Under the pieces are notes generated by a model that saw only the letters and a program-made list of their open reading frames with translations, was not told where the DNA came from and made no database searches. From assembly GCA_051877275.1 (NCBI GenBank), contig JBJEIS010000058.1:1-17781 (forward strand): 17,781 nt of DNA, written 5' to 3'. Position numbers and translations under genes: made by a program. Shown here in pieces: positions 1 to 6,003 of this stretch. Every line of letters starts with the position of its first letter. Position 1 is the stretch's first letter. Source of the DNA: RUG11462 sp051877275 (lineage in GTDB: Bacteria > Bacillota > Clostridia > Oscillospirales > Acutalibacteraceae).

Positions 1-85
1 AAATTTTTTAAGAAAAATGTTAATATTTCGAGAAATCGTGTCACAAATTATCATATTTATAAATATTTGAACACTATTCGAAAAA

Positions 86-101
86 TGTTTCACGTGAAAC
101 A
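86..101. promoter_or_regulatory. parS: parS centromere site (ParB binding)
   Basis: The 16 bases TGTTTCACGTGAAACA match the conserved bacterial chromosomal parS consensus exactly. The dyad extends with five A/T pairs on each side into a perfect 26-bp palindrome (81-106). ParB loads here and spreads, and the nucleoprotein complex is moved by ParA and recruits SMC; this is established for the family. The site lies about 110 bases before parA and just outside its promoter, so ParB loading could also affect parAB transcription (inference). I found no second full site in the window. Confidence 0.96.
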
Positions 102-128
102 TTTTTTAATAAAGATGTGAAAAAGCTC

Positions 129-157
129 TTTAAATTTATATTAATATATGTTATACT
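129..157 (+). promoter_or_regulatory. Probable parA operon promoter
   Basis: An extended -10 element (TG at 149-150, one base, TATACT at 152-157) lies 17 bases after a weak -35 (TTTAAA, 129-134). A start near 164 would give a short leader ending at the AGGAG ribosome binding site of parA. The weak -35 with a TG extension is typical of extended -10 promoters. Confidence 0.55.
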
Positions 158-209
158 GTTATTAAAAGAAAATGCTTATATTGGCAAATATGAATAAAGG
201 AGAGCTCAG

Positions 210-974
210 ATGGGAAAAATAATCGCAATTGTAAACCAAAAGGGCGGAGTCGGTAAAACCACCACATCTGTTAATTTAACAGCGGCACTTGGCGCTAAAA
301 ATAAAAAGTGCTTGCTTGTTGATATAGATCCGCAAGGTAATTCGACCAGCGGTTTCGGTATTGAGAAAAAGTCTATAAAGAAATCAACCTATGATGTAAT
401 GATTGGAGATACAAGTGCATCAGAGGCAATTATAAAAACAAACTTTAAAAAAGTAGATATTATTCCGGCAAATATTGATTTGTCTGGTGCAGAGGTTGAA
501 CTTGTAGATATTAAAGAGCGTGAGTCAACTTTGAAAAAAGCACTTGCAGAACAAAGAGAAAACTATGATTTTATTATTCTCGACTGTCCCCCGTCTTTAG
601 GACTTATAACAATAAATGCTTTATGTGCGGCAGACACATTGCTTGTTCCTATTCAATGTGAATACTATGCTCTTGAAGGACTTTCACAGCTGATGAATAC
701 TGTTCGTTCAATAAAAAGACTTTATAACCCGAGAATTGATATAGAGGGCGTTTTGCTGACAATGTATGACGGCAGATTGAATCTTACCCAGCAGGTTGCG
801 GCAGAAATAAAGAAGTTCTTCCCTAAAAAAGTATTTGGTACAACTATACCGAGAACTGTTCGTATTTCCGAAGCTCCGAGCTACGGCGAACCGATTCTTT
901 ATTATGATAAGCGTTCAAAGGGTGCAGAAGCATATAATTCGCTCGCGAAAGAAATAATTAAAAACAATAAGTAG
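210..974 (+). CDS. parA: Chromosome partitioning ATPase ParA (Soj)
   Basis: A 254-residue ParA/MinD-type ATPase, the normal length for chromosomal Soj. The deviant Walker A motif KGGVGKTT is at residues 11-18 with the signature lysine K11, the A' motif around D38-D40 (VDIDPQGN), and a Walker B-like FIILDCPP in the middle. ATP-bound ParA dimers bind DNA non-specifically and are released by ParB, which drives origin segregation and in Bacillus also tunes DnaA. There is no N-terminal DNA-binding extension of the plasmid type Ia kind, so this is the chromosomal type. The ATG at 210 has AGGAG 8 bases upstream. The gene leads an operon; parB follows 13 bases after its stop, and a parS site lies upstream. 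Confidence 0.97.
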   Translation: MGKIIAIVNQKGGVGKTTTSVNLTAALGAKNKKCLLVDIDPQGNSTSGFGIEKKSIKKSTYDVMIGDTSASEAIIKTNFKKVDIIPANIDLSGAEVELVDIKERESTLKKALAEQRENYDFIILDCPPSLGLITINALCAADTLLVPIQCEYYALEGLSQLMNTVRSIKRLYNPRIDIEGVLLTMYDGRLNLTQQVAAEIKKFFPKKVFGTTIPRTVRISEAPSYGEPILYYDKRSKGAEAYNSLAKEIIKNNK

Positions 975-987
975 AAAGGAATTTAAT

Positions 988-1821
988 ATGGCTAAAAAAT
1001 CAGGACTCGGAAGAGGATATGAGGCTTTAATGAGCGATAATGCAACCGAACAGTCAAATTCGGTTGAAGTCAGAATTGATGAAATAGAGCCAAACCCGGA
1101 TCAGCCGAGAAAAAACTTTGACAGAGAGGCTTTAGATGAGCTTTCTGATAATATTAAAAAATACGGTCTTATTCAGCCAATTATTGTTCGCTCAACGGTA
1201 ACGGGTACATACCAAATTGTCGCAGGTGAGCGTCGTTGGCGTGCTTCTATGCAGGCAGGACTTAAAACCGTTCCGGTAATTATAAAGGACCTTACTGACG
1301 CTGAAACAATGGAGATTGCTATAATCGAAAATCTTCAGCGTGAAGATTTAAATCCGATTGAAATGGCTAAAGGATTTAAAAATCTAATGGATTCATTCCA
1401 ATTAACTCAAGATGAGGTTGCTGAAAAAGTCGGTAAATCGCGTTCTGCAGTTGCAAATACACTTCGTCTTTTAGAGCTCGGAAAATATGTGATTTACGTT
1501 GAAAACGGCGTTATTTCAGCAGGACATGCAAGAGCTATGCTCCCTCTTTCAGATGAAATGCGTGAAATTGCGGTTGAAATGATTAAAAAAGGTGCAACGG
1601 TTCGTGATATTGAGGCGCTTGGAAAGAAAAAGAAGATAAAAGAAAAAGAAGAGAAGCCGCAGACAATTCGTCCGACTTATTATAAAGAAGTTGAGCTTTC
1701 ATTAAAGTCTGAACTCGGTAGAAAGGTGCAGATTAAAGAAGATAAGAATAAATGCACACTTACAATCGACTTCTTCGGCGAAGACGATTTAAAAGATTTG
1801 ATTAAAACACTTTTTAAATAA
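988..1821 (+). CDS. parB: Chromosome partitioning protein ParB (Spo0J)
   Basis: A 277-residue ParB, complete. Residues 5-10 (GLGRGY) match the N-terminal LGRG peptide that stimulates ParA ATPase. The ParB/Srx CTP-binding domain covers about 26-120, with GERRWRA at 80-86 and ENLQRE at 114-119, the two motifs that hold CTP and form the clamp. A helix-turn-helix at about 139-163 (LTQDEVAEKVGKSRSAVANT) reads parS. A Lys/Glu-rich linker (213-224) leads to a C-terminal dimerisation domain. It acts with ParA and the parS at 86-101. The start is set by AAAGGAA upstream of the ATG. It is Spo0J-like rather than Noc, judged by position next to parA and by a GLGRG start. Confidence 0.96.
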   Translation: MAKKSGLGRGYEALMSDNATEQSNSVEVRIDEIEPNPDQPRKNFDREALDELSDNIKKYGLIQPIIVRSTVTGTYQIVAGERRWRASMQAGLKTVPVIIKDLTDAETMEIAIIENLQREDLNPIEMAKGFKNLMDSFQLTQDEVAEKVGKSRSAVANTLRLLELGKYVIYVENGVISAGHARAMLPLSDEMREIAVEMIKKGATVRDIEALGKKKKIKEKEEKPQTIRPTYYKEVELSLKSELGRKVQIKEDKNKCTLTIDFFGEDDLKDLIKTLFK

Positions 1822-1836
1822 AGAGAGGAAATAAAA

Positions 1837-3114
1837 ATGATAGATATTAGATTTTTACGCGAAAACCCTGATGTTGTCAGAGAAAATATTAAGAAAAAAT
1901 TTCAGGATCATAAGCTGCCGCTTGTTGACAAGGCAATGGAGCTTGATGTAAAAAAACGCGAAGCTCAAAGCGAGGCAGACTCATTAAGAGCAGAAAGAAA
2001 TAAGATTTCAAAGCAAATAGGTATGCTTATGGGTCAGGGTAAAAAAGATGAAGCTGAAGAAGTAAAGAAAAAAGTAGGCGAATACGCTGCGCGCCTTGCA
2101 GAAGTTGAGGTACTTGAAAAAGAATATGATGAACAGCTTACCGAAGTAATGATGAAAATCCCTAATATTATTGATGAAAGTGTTCCTATCGGTAAAGATG
2201 ACAGCGAAAATGTTGAAATCAAACGATATGGCGAACCTGTTGTGCCTGATTTTGAAATCCCATATCATACTGATATTATGGAAAAATTCAATGGAATCGA
2301 CCTCGATTCAGCTCGAAAGGTAGCAGGAAACGGATTTTATTATTTAATGGGTGATATTGCAAGACTTCATTCAGCGGTAATCTCTTATGCACGCGATTTT
2401 ATGATAAATCGAGGATTTACTTATTGTGTTCCTCCGTTTATGATTCGTTCTAATGTTGTATCAGGCGTTATGTCTTTTGAAGAAATGGACGCTATGATGT
2501 ATAAGATTGAGGGCGAAGACCTTTATTTAATCGGCACTTCAGAACATTCTATGATTGGTAAATTTATTGATACATTAACTCCGGAAGAAAATTTGCCTTA
2601 TACATTAACCTCTTATTCCCCTTGCTTTAGAAAAGAAAAAGGTGCTCATGGCATCGAGGAGCGCGGTGTTTACCGAATTCATCAGTTTGAAAAGCAGGAA
2701 ATGATTGTTGTTTGTAAGCCGGAAGAATCAAAAATGTGGTTTGATAAGCTTTGGCAGAACACAGTTGATTTATTCTGTTCACTTGATATTCCGGTCAGAA
2801 CGCTTGAATGTTGTTCAGGTGATTTAGCTGATTTAAAAGTTAAATCAATTGATGTTGAGGCTTGGAGTCCGCGTCAGAAAAAATATTTCGAGGTAGGCTC
2901 TTGCTCAAATTTGAGTGATGCACAGGCAAGAAGACTTAAAATTCGTGTAAAATCAAAAGACGGCAATTATTTTGCACATACTCTTAATAATACTGTTGTA
3001 GCACCGCCGAGAATGTTGATTGCATTTTTGGAAAACAATCTTCAGGCAGACGGAAGTGTTAAAATACCGGAAGTTTTAAGACCGTATATGGGCGGAATTG
3101 AAGTAATAAAATGA
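1837..3114 (+). CDS. serS: Seryl-tRNA synthetase
   Basis: A 425-residue class II aminoacyl-tRNA synthetase that charges tRNA-Ser (and tRNA-Sec where present). The N-terminal arm (about 30-108) is rich in Lys, Glu and Ala heptads, as expected for the antiparallel coiled coil that grips the long variable arm of tRNA-Ser. The catalytic core shows the serine-recognition loop GTSEHS (233-238), motif 2 from CFRKE (263) to the HQFEK block (282-286), GSCSN at 354-358, and motif 3 with R392. Several residues differ from the common bacterial form: TSE replaces TAE, GAHGIEERG is in motif 2, and VVAPPRML replaces the usual GLAVGRTL. It is therefore a divergent clade, but the catalytic arginines and glutamates are kept. 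It starts 15 bases after parB with AGAGGAA as ribosome binding site. Its stop overlaps the next gene (ATGA). Confidence 0.95.
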   Translation: MIDIRFLRENPDVVRENIKKKFQDHKLPLVDKAMELDVKKREAQSEADSLRAERNKISKQIGMLMGQGKKDEAEEVKKKVGEYAARLAEVEVLEKEYDEQLTEVMMKIPNIIDESVPIGKDDSENVEIKRYGEPVVPDFEIPYHTDIMEKFNGIDLDSARKVAGNGFYYLMGDIARLHSAVISYARDFMINRGFTYCVPPFMIRSNVVSGVMSFEEMDAMMYKIEGEDLYLIGTSEHSMIGKFIDTLTPEENLPYTLTSYSPCFRKEKGAHGIEERGVYRIHQFEKQEMIVVCKPEESKMWFDKLWQNTVDLFCSLDIPVRTLECCSGDLADLKVKSIDVEAWSPRQKKYFEVGSCSNLSDAQARRLKIRVKSKDGNYFAHTLNNTVVAPPRMLIAFLENNLQADGSVKIPEVLRPYMGGIEVIK

Positions 3115-3701
3115 AAATATATGATATTTCAAGAGAATTGATGTCGGCAGAGGTTTATCCTGATGACATTAAACCAAAATTGAAAAAAGTTTCCGAAATA
3201 GCTCGCGGAAGGGTTTGTAATGTAACCAATCTTGAAATGTGTCTGCATAACGGCACACATATCGACGCGCCAAAACACTTTTTTGATGATAAGCATGATA
3301 TTGAGCAGCTTGGTGTATCTGTTTTTTGCGGTGTTTGTGATGTTGTTTCGTTTGACGACCACATTACCGGCGAGGATATCAACAAAAAAGTGCCTGCTGA
3401 TTGCGAAAGACTGATTATAAAGTCTTACGGTAAAGGCAGATTAACCTTTTATTCGCTGATGGATATTATTTCAACAAAAATAAAATTAATAGGTATTGAT
3501 GATATTTCGGTTGGAATAGTGGGCGCAGAAAATCAAATTCATAAAGAGTTGCTAGGAAACGGAATAGTTATTCTTGAGGGATTGAAGCTTGATGAAATTC
3601 CCGACGGAAGATATGTTTTGGTATGTGAGCCGATAAAAATTAGCGGCGCAGACGCCGCTCCTTGCAGAGCAATACTCTTAAAAGATATAATGTTATTTTA
3701 A
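3111..3701 (+). CDS. Cyclase-family metal-dependent hydrolase (kynurenine formamidase-like fold)
   Basis: A complete 196-residue protein of the cyclase family (Pfam PF04199 type). The hallmark HNGTHIDAPKHF is at residues 46-57, giving H46, H50, D52 and H56 as the expected metal and catalytic ligands. The C-terminal part keeps the family pattern EGLKLDEIPDGRYVL (156-170), then P174 and a Pro-Cys-Arg-Ala turn near 184. Characterised members hydrolyse N-formylkynurenine or isatin, or open and close cyclic amides and lactones; the substrate here cannot be read from sequence. The ATG overlaps the serS stop by four bases with no separate strong ribosome binding site, so translation is probably coupled. 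It is the last gene of the par-serS operon. Confidence 0.85.
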   Translation: MKIYDISRELMSAEVYPDDIKPKLKKVSEIARGRVCNVTNLEMCLHNGTHIDAPKHFFDDKHDIEQLGVSVFCGVCDVVSFDDHITGEDINKKVPADCERLIIKSYGKGRLTFYSLMDIISTKIKLIGIDDISVGIVGAENQIHKELLGNGIVILEGLKLDEIPDGRYVLVCEPIKISGADAAPCRAILLKDIMLF

Positions 3702-3706
3702 AAAAA

Positions 3707-3742
3707 TAAAAGCCATCGAAAGTTTTACTTCGATGGCTTTTT
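3707..3742 (+). terminator. Rho-independent terminator of the parA-serS operon
   Basis: A perfect stem AAAGCCATCGAA / TTCGATGGCTTT with an 8-base loop is followed by a T run. It begins a few bases after the stop codon of the cyclase-family gene. Confidence 0.92.
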
Positions 3743-3829
3743 ACTATTTATGGTAAAAGCGCGACACATTTTGTGAATGTTGCACATATAATAGTAATGT
3801 TGTTTATGCATATTCAACAAATAAATGTA

Positions 3830-3858
3830 TTGACAAATAATGTTTCACGATGTATTAT
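3830..3858 (+). promoter_or_regulatory. Strong promoter for the HPr-like gene
   Basis: A perfect -35 TTGACA (3830-3835) and a near-consensus -10 TATTAT (3853-3858) are separated by 17 bases. The transcript is expected to start near 3865. The spacer contains TGTTTCACG, half of a parS sequence, which I treat as coincidence. Confidence 0.8.
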
Positions 3859-3864
3859 AAAGAC

Positions 3865-3884
3865 AGAAAATCATAAGATTTTCT
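3865..3884 (+). promoter_or_regulatory. 5'-terminal stem-loop of the HPr-like mRNA
   Basis: AGAAAATC / GATTTTCT forms a perfect 8-bp stem with a 4-base loop, starting at the predicted first base of the transcript. Such 5' hairpins are known to protect mRNA from end-dependent decay. That role here is inference. Confidence 0.5.
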
Positions 3885-3910
3885 AAAAAATTCTAAAAGG
3901 AGGCAGAAAA

Positions 3911-4162
3911 ATGAGACCCGAATTAAAATTGCATCAGTTGAATGCAGCAGATTTTATTGAGGCAGTTATGCACTGCAAGGGTAAAGTGTTTCTTGAAACC
4001 GACGACGGCGACATCTTAAATCTTAAGTCGAGATTGCTGTTGTTGTCTGCATTAGGTCAGATAATCAACGGTCAGATTGCAGAAACAACGGTCAGATGTG
4101 AGCTTCCGGAGGATGAAACAAAATTATTCAGATTTTCACTTTACGGCGAAAAACCTGAATAA
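3911..4162 (+). CDS. Small HPr-like protein with degenerate phosphorylation site
   Basis: An 83-residue protein whose whole length resembles HPr, the phosphocarrier of the sugar phosphotransferase system. LHQLNAADF (7-15) lines up with LHARPAADF-type HPr starts, so H8 takes the place of the phosphorylated His15, but the following Arg-Pro pair is replaced by Leu-Asn. NLKSRLLLLSAL (37-48) lines up with the HPr regulatory block NLKSIMGVMSL, so S40 takes the place of Ser46, the HPr kinase target. The strand VFLETDDGD (26-34) fits with one extra residue in the turn. Seven residues are missing at the N-terminus relative to Bacillus HPr. It has its own strong promoter, an exceptional AAAGGAGG ribosome binding site (3896-3903) 7 bases before the ATG, and a terminator, so it should be abundant. 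A regulatory HPr paralogue, as Crh is in Bacillus, is the closest idea. The assignment is by eye only. Confidence 0.6.
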   Translation: MRPELKLHQLNAADFIEAVMHCKGKVFLETDDGDILNLKSRLLLLSALGQIINGQIAETTVRCELPEDETKLFRFSLYGEKPE

Positions 4163-4210
4163 TACCTTTTGTGTATGCATACAACGTAAAAAATTAATAT
4201 AAAATCTGAA

Positions 4211-4243
4211 AAACCGCTCAATCTTTTTATGATTGAGCGGTTT
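4211..4243. terminator. Bidirectional terminator between convergent genes
   Basis: A perfect 13-bp stem AAACCGCTCAATC / GATTGAGCGGTTT with a 7-base loop has T-rich flanks on both strands. It ends the HPr-like gene on the plus strand and the SDR operon on the minus strand. Confidence 0.9.
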
Positions 4244-4253
4244 CTTACTATAT

Positions 4254-5000
4254 TTACATTATTGATTTGCCGCCGTCAACAAAAATTGACTGTCCTGTGA
4301 TATATCTTCCCTCTTCAGAACACAAAAGACGAACAATATATGAGCAGTCTTTTTTATCTCCGTAAAATTTAAGAGGTATAGAATCAGTAACTTTTTGAGC
4401 ATATTCAGGATTTGACAAAGCTTCGACATTGCGGTCGGTATAAATAACTCCCGGCGCTACATTATTTACCGTAATTCCATATTCGGCAAGCTGTAAAGCC
4501 AGCGATTTTATCATATTGGTCTGTGCCGCCTTTGAAGCAGAATAAACAATCATATCAGGATGGGGCTTTGCCTCCTGAACCGAACCGATTGAAATAATTC
4601 TGCCGAAACGCTTTCCTTTCATTGCAGGCACAAATTTTTGAATAAGTACCAGTGAAGAAAGAAGATTGCAGTTGATTTGCTTGTAGAATTCATCTTGGGT
4701 TATGTTTTCCCACTTGTTTTTAAACTGCATAGAAGCGTTTAATATAAGAATATCAATATCTCCTACTTCTTTCGCCAAATGTTCATAAGAAGTATTATCA
4801 GACAAATCGGCTTGAACTATCGTAGCCTTACCGCCGATATTTTTAATTTCTTCTTTCATTTTTTCTGCGCTTTGTCTGTTTCCTGCATAATGCAGAAAAA
4901 TTTCGGCTCCGCCTTGTGCCAATTCAAGCGCAATAGCCGAACCGATACCGCGCGAAGAACCTGTAACAAGTGCTTTTTTGCCGGTTAAATCACAATTCAT
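4254..5000 (-). CDS. SDR-family NAD(P)-dependent oxidoreductase
   Basis: A classical short-chain dehydrogenase/reductase of 248 residues. The cofactor motif TGSSRGIG is at 13-20, D65 contacts the adenine ring, and the catalytic set is S140, Y153 and K157 (YSASK). The usual NNAG reads LNAS (87-90). VAPGVIYTD follows at 181-189 and the family ending ITGQSIFVDGGKS at 234-246. It should oxidise or reduce a hydroxyl/keto group, here plausibly of a sugar acid because of its operon partners (inference). I chose the ATG at 5000, preceded by AGGAG with 5 spacer bases. An in-frame TTG at 5021 would place that ribosome binding site inside the gene. It is the last gene of the operon, 63 bases after the RraA-like gene, with a hairpin between them. 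Confidence 0.88.
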   Translation of the reverse strand: MNCDLTGKKALVTGSSRGIGSAIALELAQGGAEIFLHYAGNRQSAEKMKEEIKNIGGKATIVQADLSDNTSYEHLAKEVGDIDILILNASMQFKNKWENITQDEFYKQINCNLLSSLVLIQKFVPAMKGKRFGRIISIGSVQEAKPHPDMIVYSASKAAQTNMIKSLALQLAEYGITVNNVAPGVIYTDRNVEALSNPEYAQKVTDSIPLKFYGDKKDCSYIVRLLCSEEGRYITGQSIFVDGGKSIM

Positions 5001-5030
5001 ATATACTCCTCTTTTCTGCAAGATAGAACG

Positions 5031-5059
5031 ATAAGCGATAGCTTTTTGCTATCGCTTAT
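5031..5059. repeat. Intergenic hairpin between RraA-like and SDR genes
   Basis: A perfect 12-bp inverted repeat ATAAGCGATAGC / GCTATCGCTTAT with a 5-base loop sits four bases after the RraA-like stop codon on the minus strand. In the direction of the operon no T run follows, so it is a poor terminator. A T run follows only on the plus strand, where no gene reads in. It may act as an mRNA processing or 3'-protecting element that adjusts SDR expression (inference). Confidence 0.65.
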
Positions 5060-5063
5060 ATTT

Positions 5064-5969
5064 TTAAAGTGCTGTTTGTGTATCGTCAGGGTCACCGTTA
5101 CGAGCTAAATCATACTCTTTAGACCAGTCGAGATCTCGGTATTCTTCACCGCGCGGATCTGTATTTATCCATTCAATAAGCATATCGAGCATTTCTTCTG
5201 TCCAGGTGTTTTTGTCAATTTGTGCAGTTGTAAACTTGTTCTGCGCTATCATTTCAAATCCGAAATCGTCTTTTACATGAGTTTTTGCAGCGCCTTCAAC
5301 AACTTCTTGAACAAGATGAGCAGGAATAAATAATACACCGCCGCCTGCTCCGTAAACAATATCACCGGGAAGAACGGTTGCTTTGCCGATTCTTGTAATA
5401 GAATTAAAGCTTTGCATAACAAATTCGCGTATCGGAGTAGGGTCGATTCCGCGGTAGTAAACCTGCACATCCTCAACCTGTTTCATCTGCTCGGTATCGC
5501 GAATACCGCCCCAGATAACGCCGCCGCCTGTTTTTGTTTTAGTTTTTATTGCGGTCGTGAGGTTGCCGCCTAAGAAAGTGCCTTTATAAATTTTATCATA
5601 CATATCGGCTACAACAACATCGCCTTCAACCAATGAATCAATAACCCACTGATTATAATTTCCCTTTCTTCCCTCTTTTGCGCCGATATCAAACATAACC
5701 TCGTGCAAATCAGGACGCGTAGGAACAAACGAACAGGTAACCGCGCGACCGATAAGCTTTCTTCCGTCATCATGCAGAGTTTTAAGGTCACCCTCAAACT
5801 GTGATTCGTAGCCTTTGAGATAAATCGGTTTCCAAAGCTCTTCAAGAGTCATATCTTTCATAGCGTCAAGATATTTTTGAGGTACCTTCGGTCTGCCGTC
5901 AGGAAAACGCTCGCCTTTCCAAAGCGGCGTTAATTCAATGATTTCTTCTCTATTGTTAAATTGTATCAT
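5064..5969 (-). CDS. Long RraA-family protein (possible aldolase/lyase)
   Basis: A 301-residue member of the RraA/HMG aldolase superfamily. The core covers about 70-235: LGGNLTTA at 133-140, GGGVIWGGIRD at 148-158 with R157 and D158 as the expected pyruvate- and metal-binding pair, and PGDIVYGAGGGVLFIP at 201-216. E. coli RraA has about 160 residues and the aldolases about 230; this protein has roughly 70 extra residues at each end. Known members cleave 4-hydroxy-4-methyl-2-oxoglutarate, decarboxylate oxaloacetate, or inhibit RNase E. Beside a dehydratase and an SDR, cleavage of a 2-keto acid is more likely than RNase control (inference). The ATG at 5969 has AAGGAG upstream. It follows the GH10 gene by 34 bases. 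Confidence 0.78.
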   Translation of the reverse strand: MIQFNNREEIIELTPLWKGERFPDGRPKVPQKYLDAMKDMTLEELWKPIYLKGYESQFEGDLKTLHDDGRKLIGRAVTCSFVPTRPDLHEVMFDIGAKEGRKGNYNQWVIDSLVEGDVVVADMYDKIYKGTFLGGNLTTAIKTKTKTGGGVIWGGIRDTEQMKQVEDVQVYYRGIDPTPIREFVMQSFNSITRIGKATVLPGDIVYGAGGGVLFIPAHLVQEVVEGAAKTHVKDDFGFEMIAQNKFTTAQIDKNTWTEEMLDMLIEWINTDPRGEEYRDLDWSKEYDLARNGDPDDTQTAL

Positions 5970-6003
5970 CTTACTGCTCCTTAACTTATAATTATTAATT
6001 CAA

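Larger units (their letters stand above)
1..209. other. AT-rich intergenic region upstream of parA
   Basis: I see no coding sequence here. It holds the parS palindrome (81-106), a probable parA promoter (129-157) and the parA ribosome binding site (AGGAG at 198-202). Bases 1-80 are very AT-rich and show nothing I can name. The gene that precedes parA lies outside the window. Confidence 0.7.

Noticed and set aside
2008..2268. Antisense open frames within serS and similar ones opposite most genes
   Set aside because: They lie fully within well-supported genes on the other strand, have no ribosome binding sites, and encode compositionally odd peptides.
3841..3856. TGTTTCACG half of a parS site in the promoter of the HPr-like gene
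   Set aside because: Only the left half matches; the right half diverges, so ParB would not be expected to load here. It lies in a promoter spacer and is probably chance.
5001..5021. TTG start extending the SDR protein by seven residues
   Set aside because: The AGGAG ribosome binding site lies inside the extension and is well spaced for the ATG at 5000.
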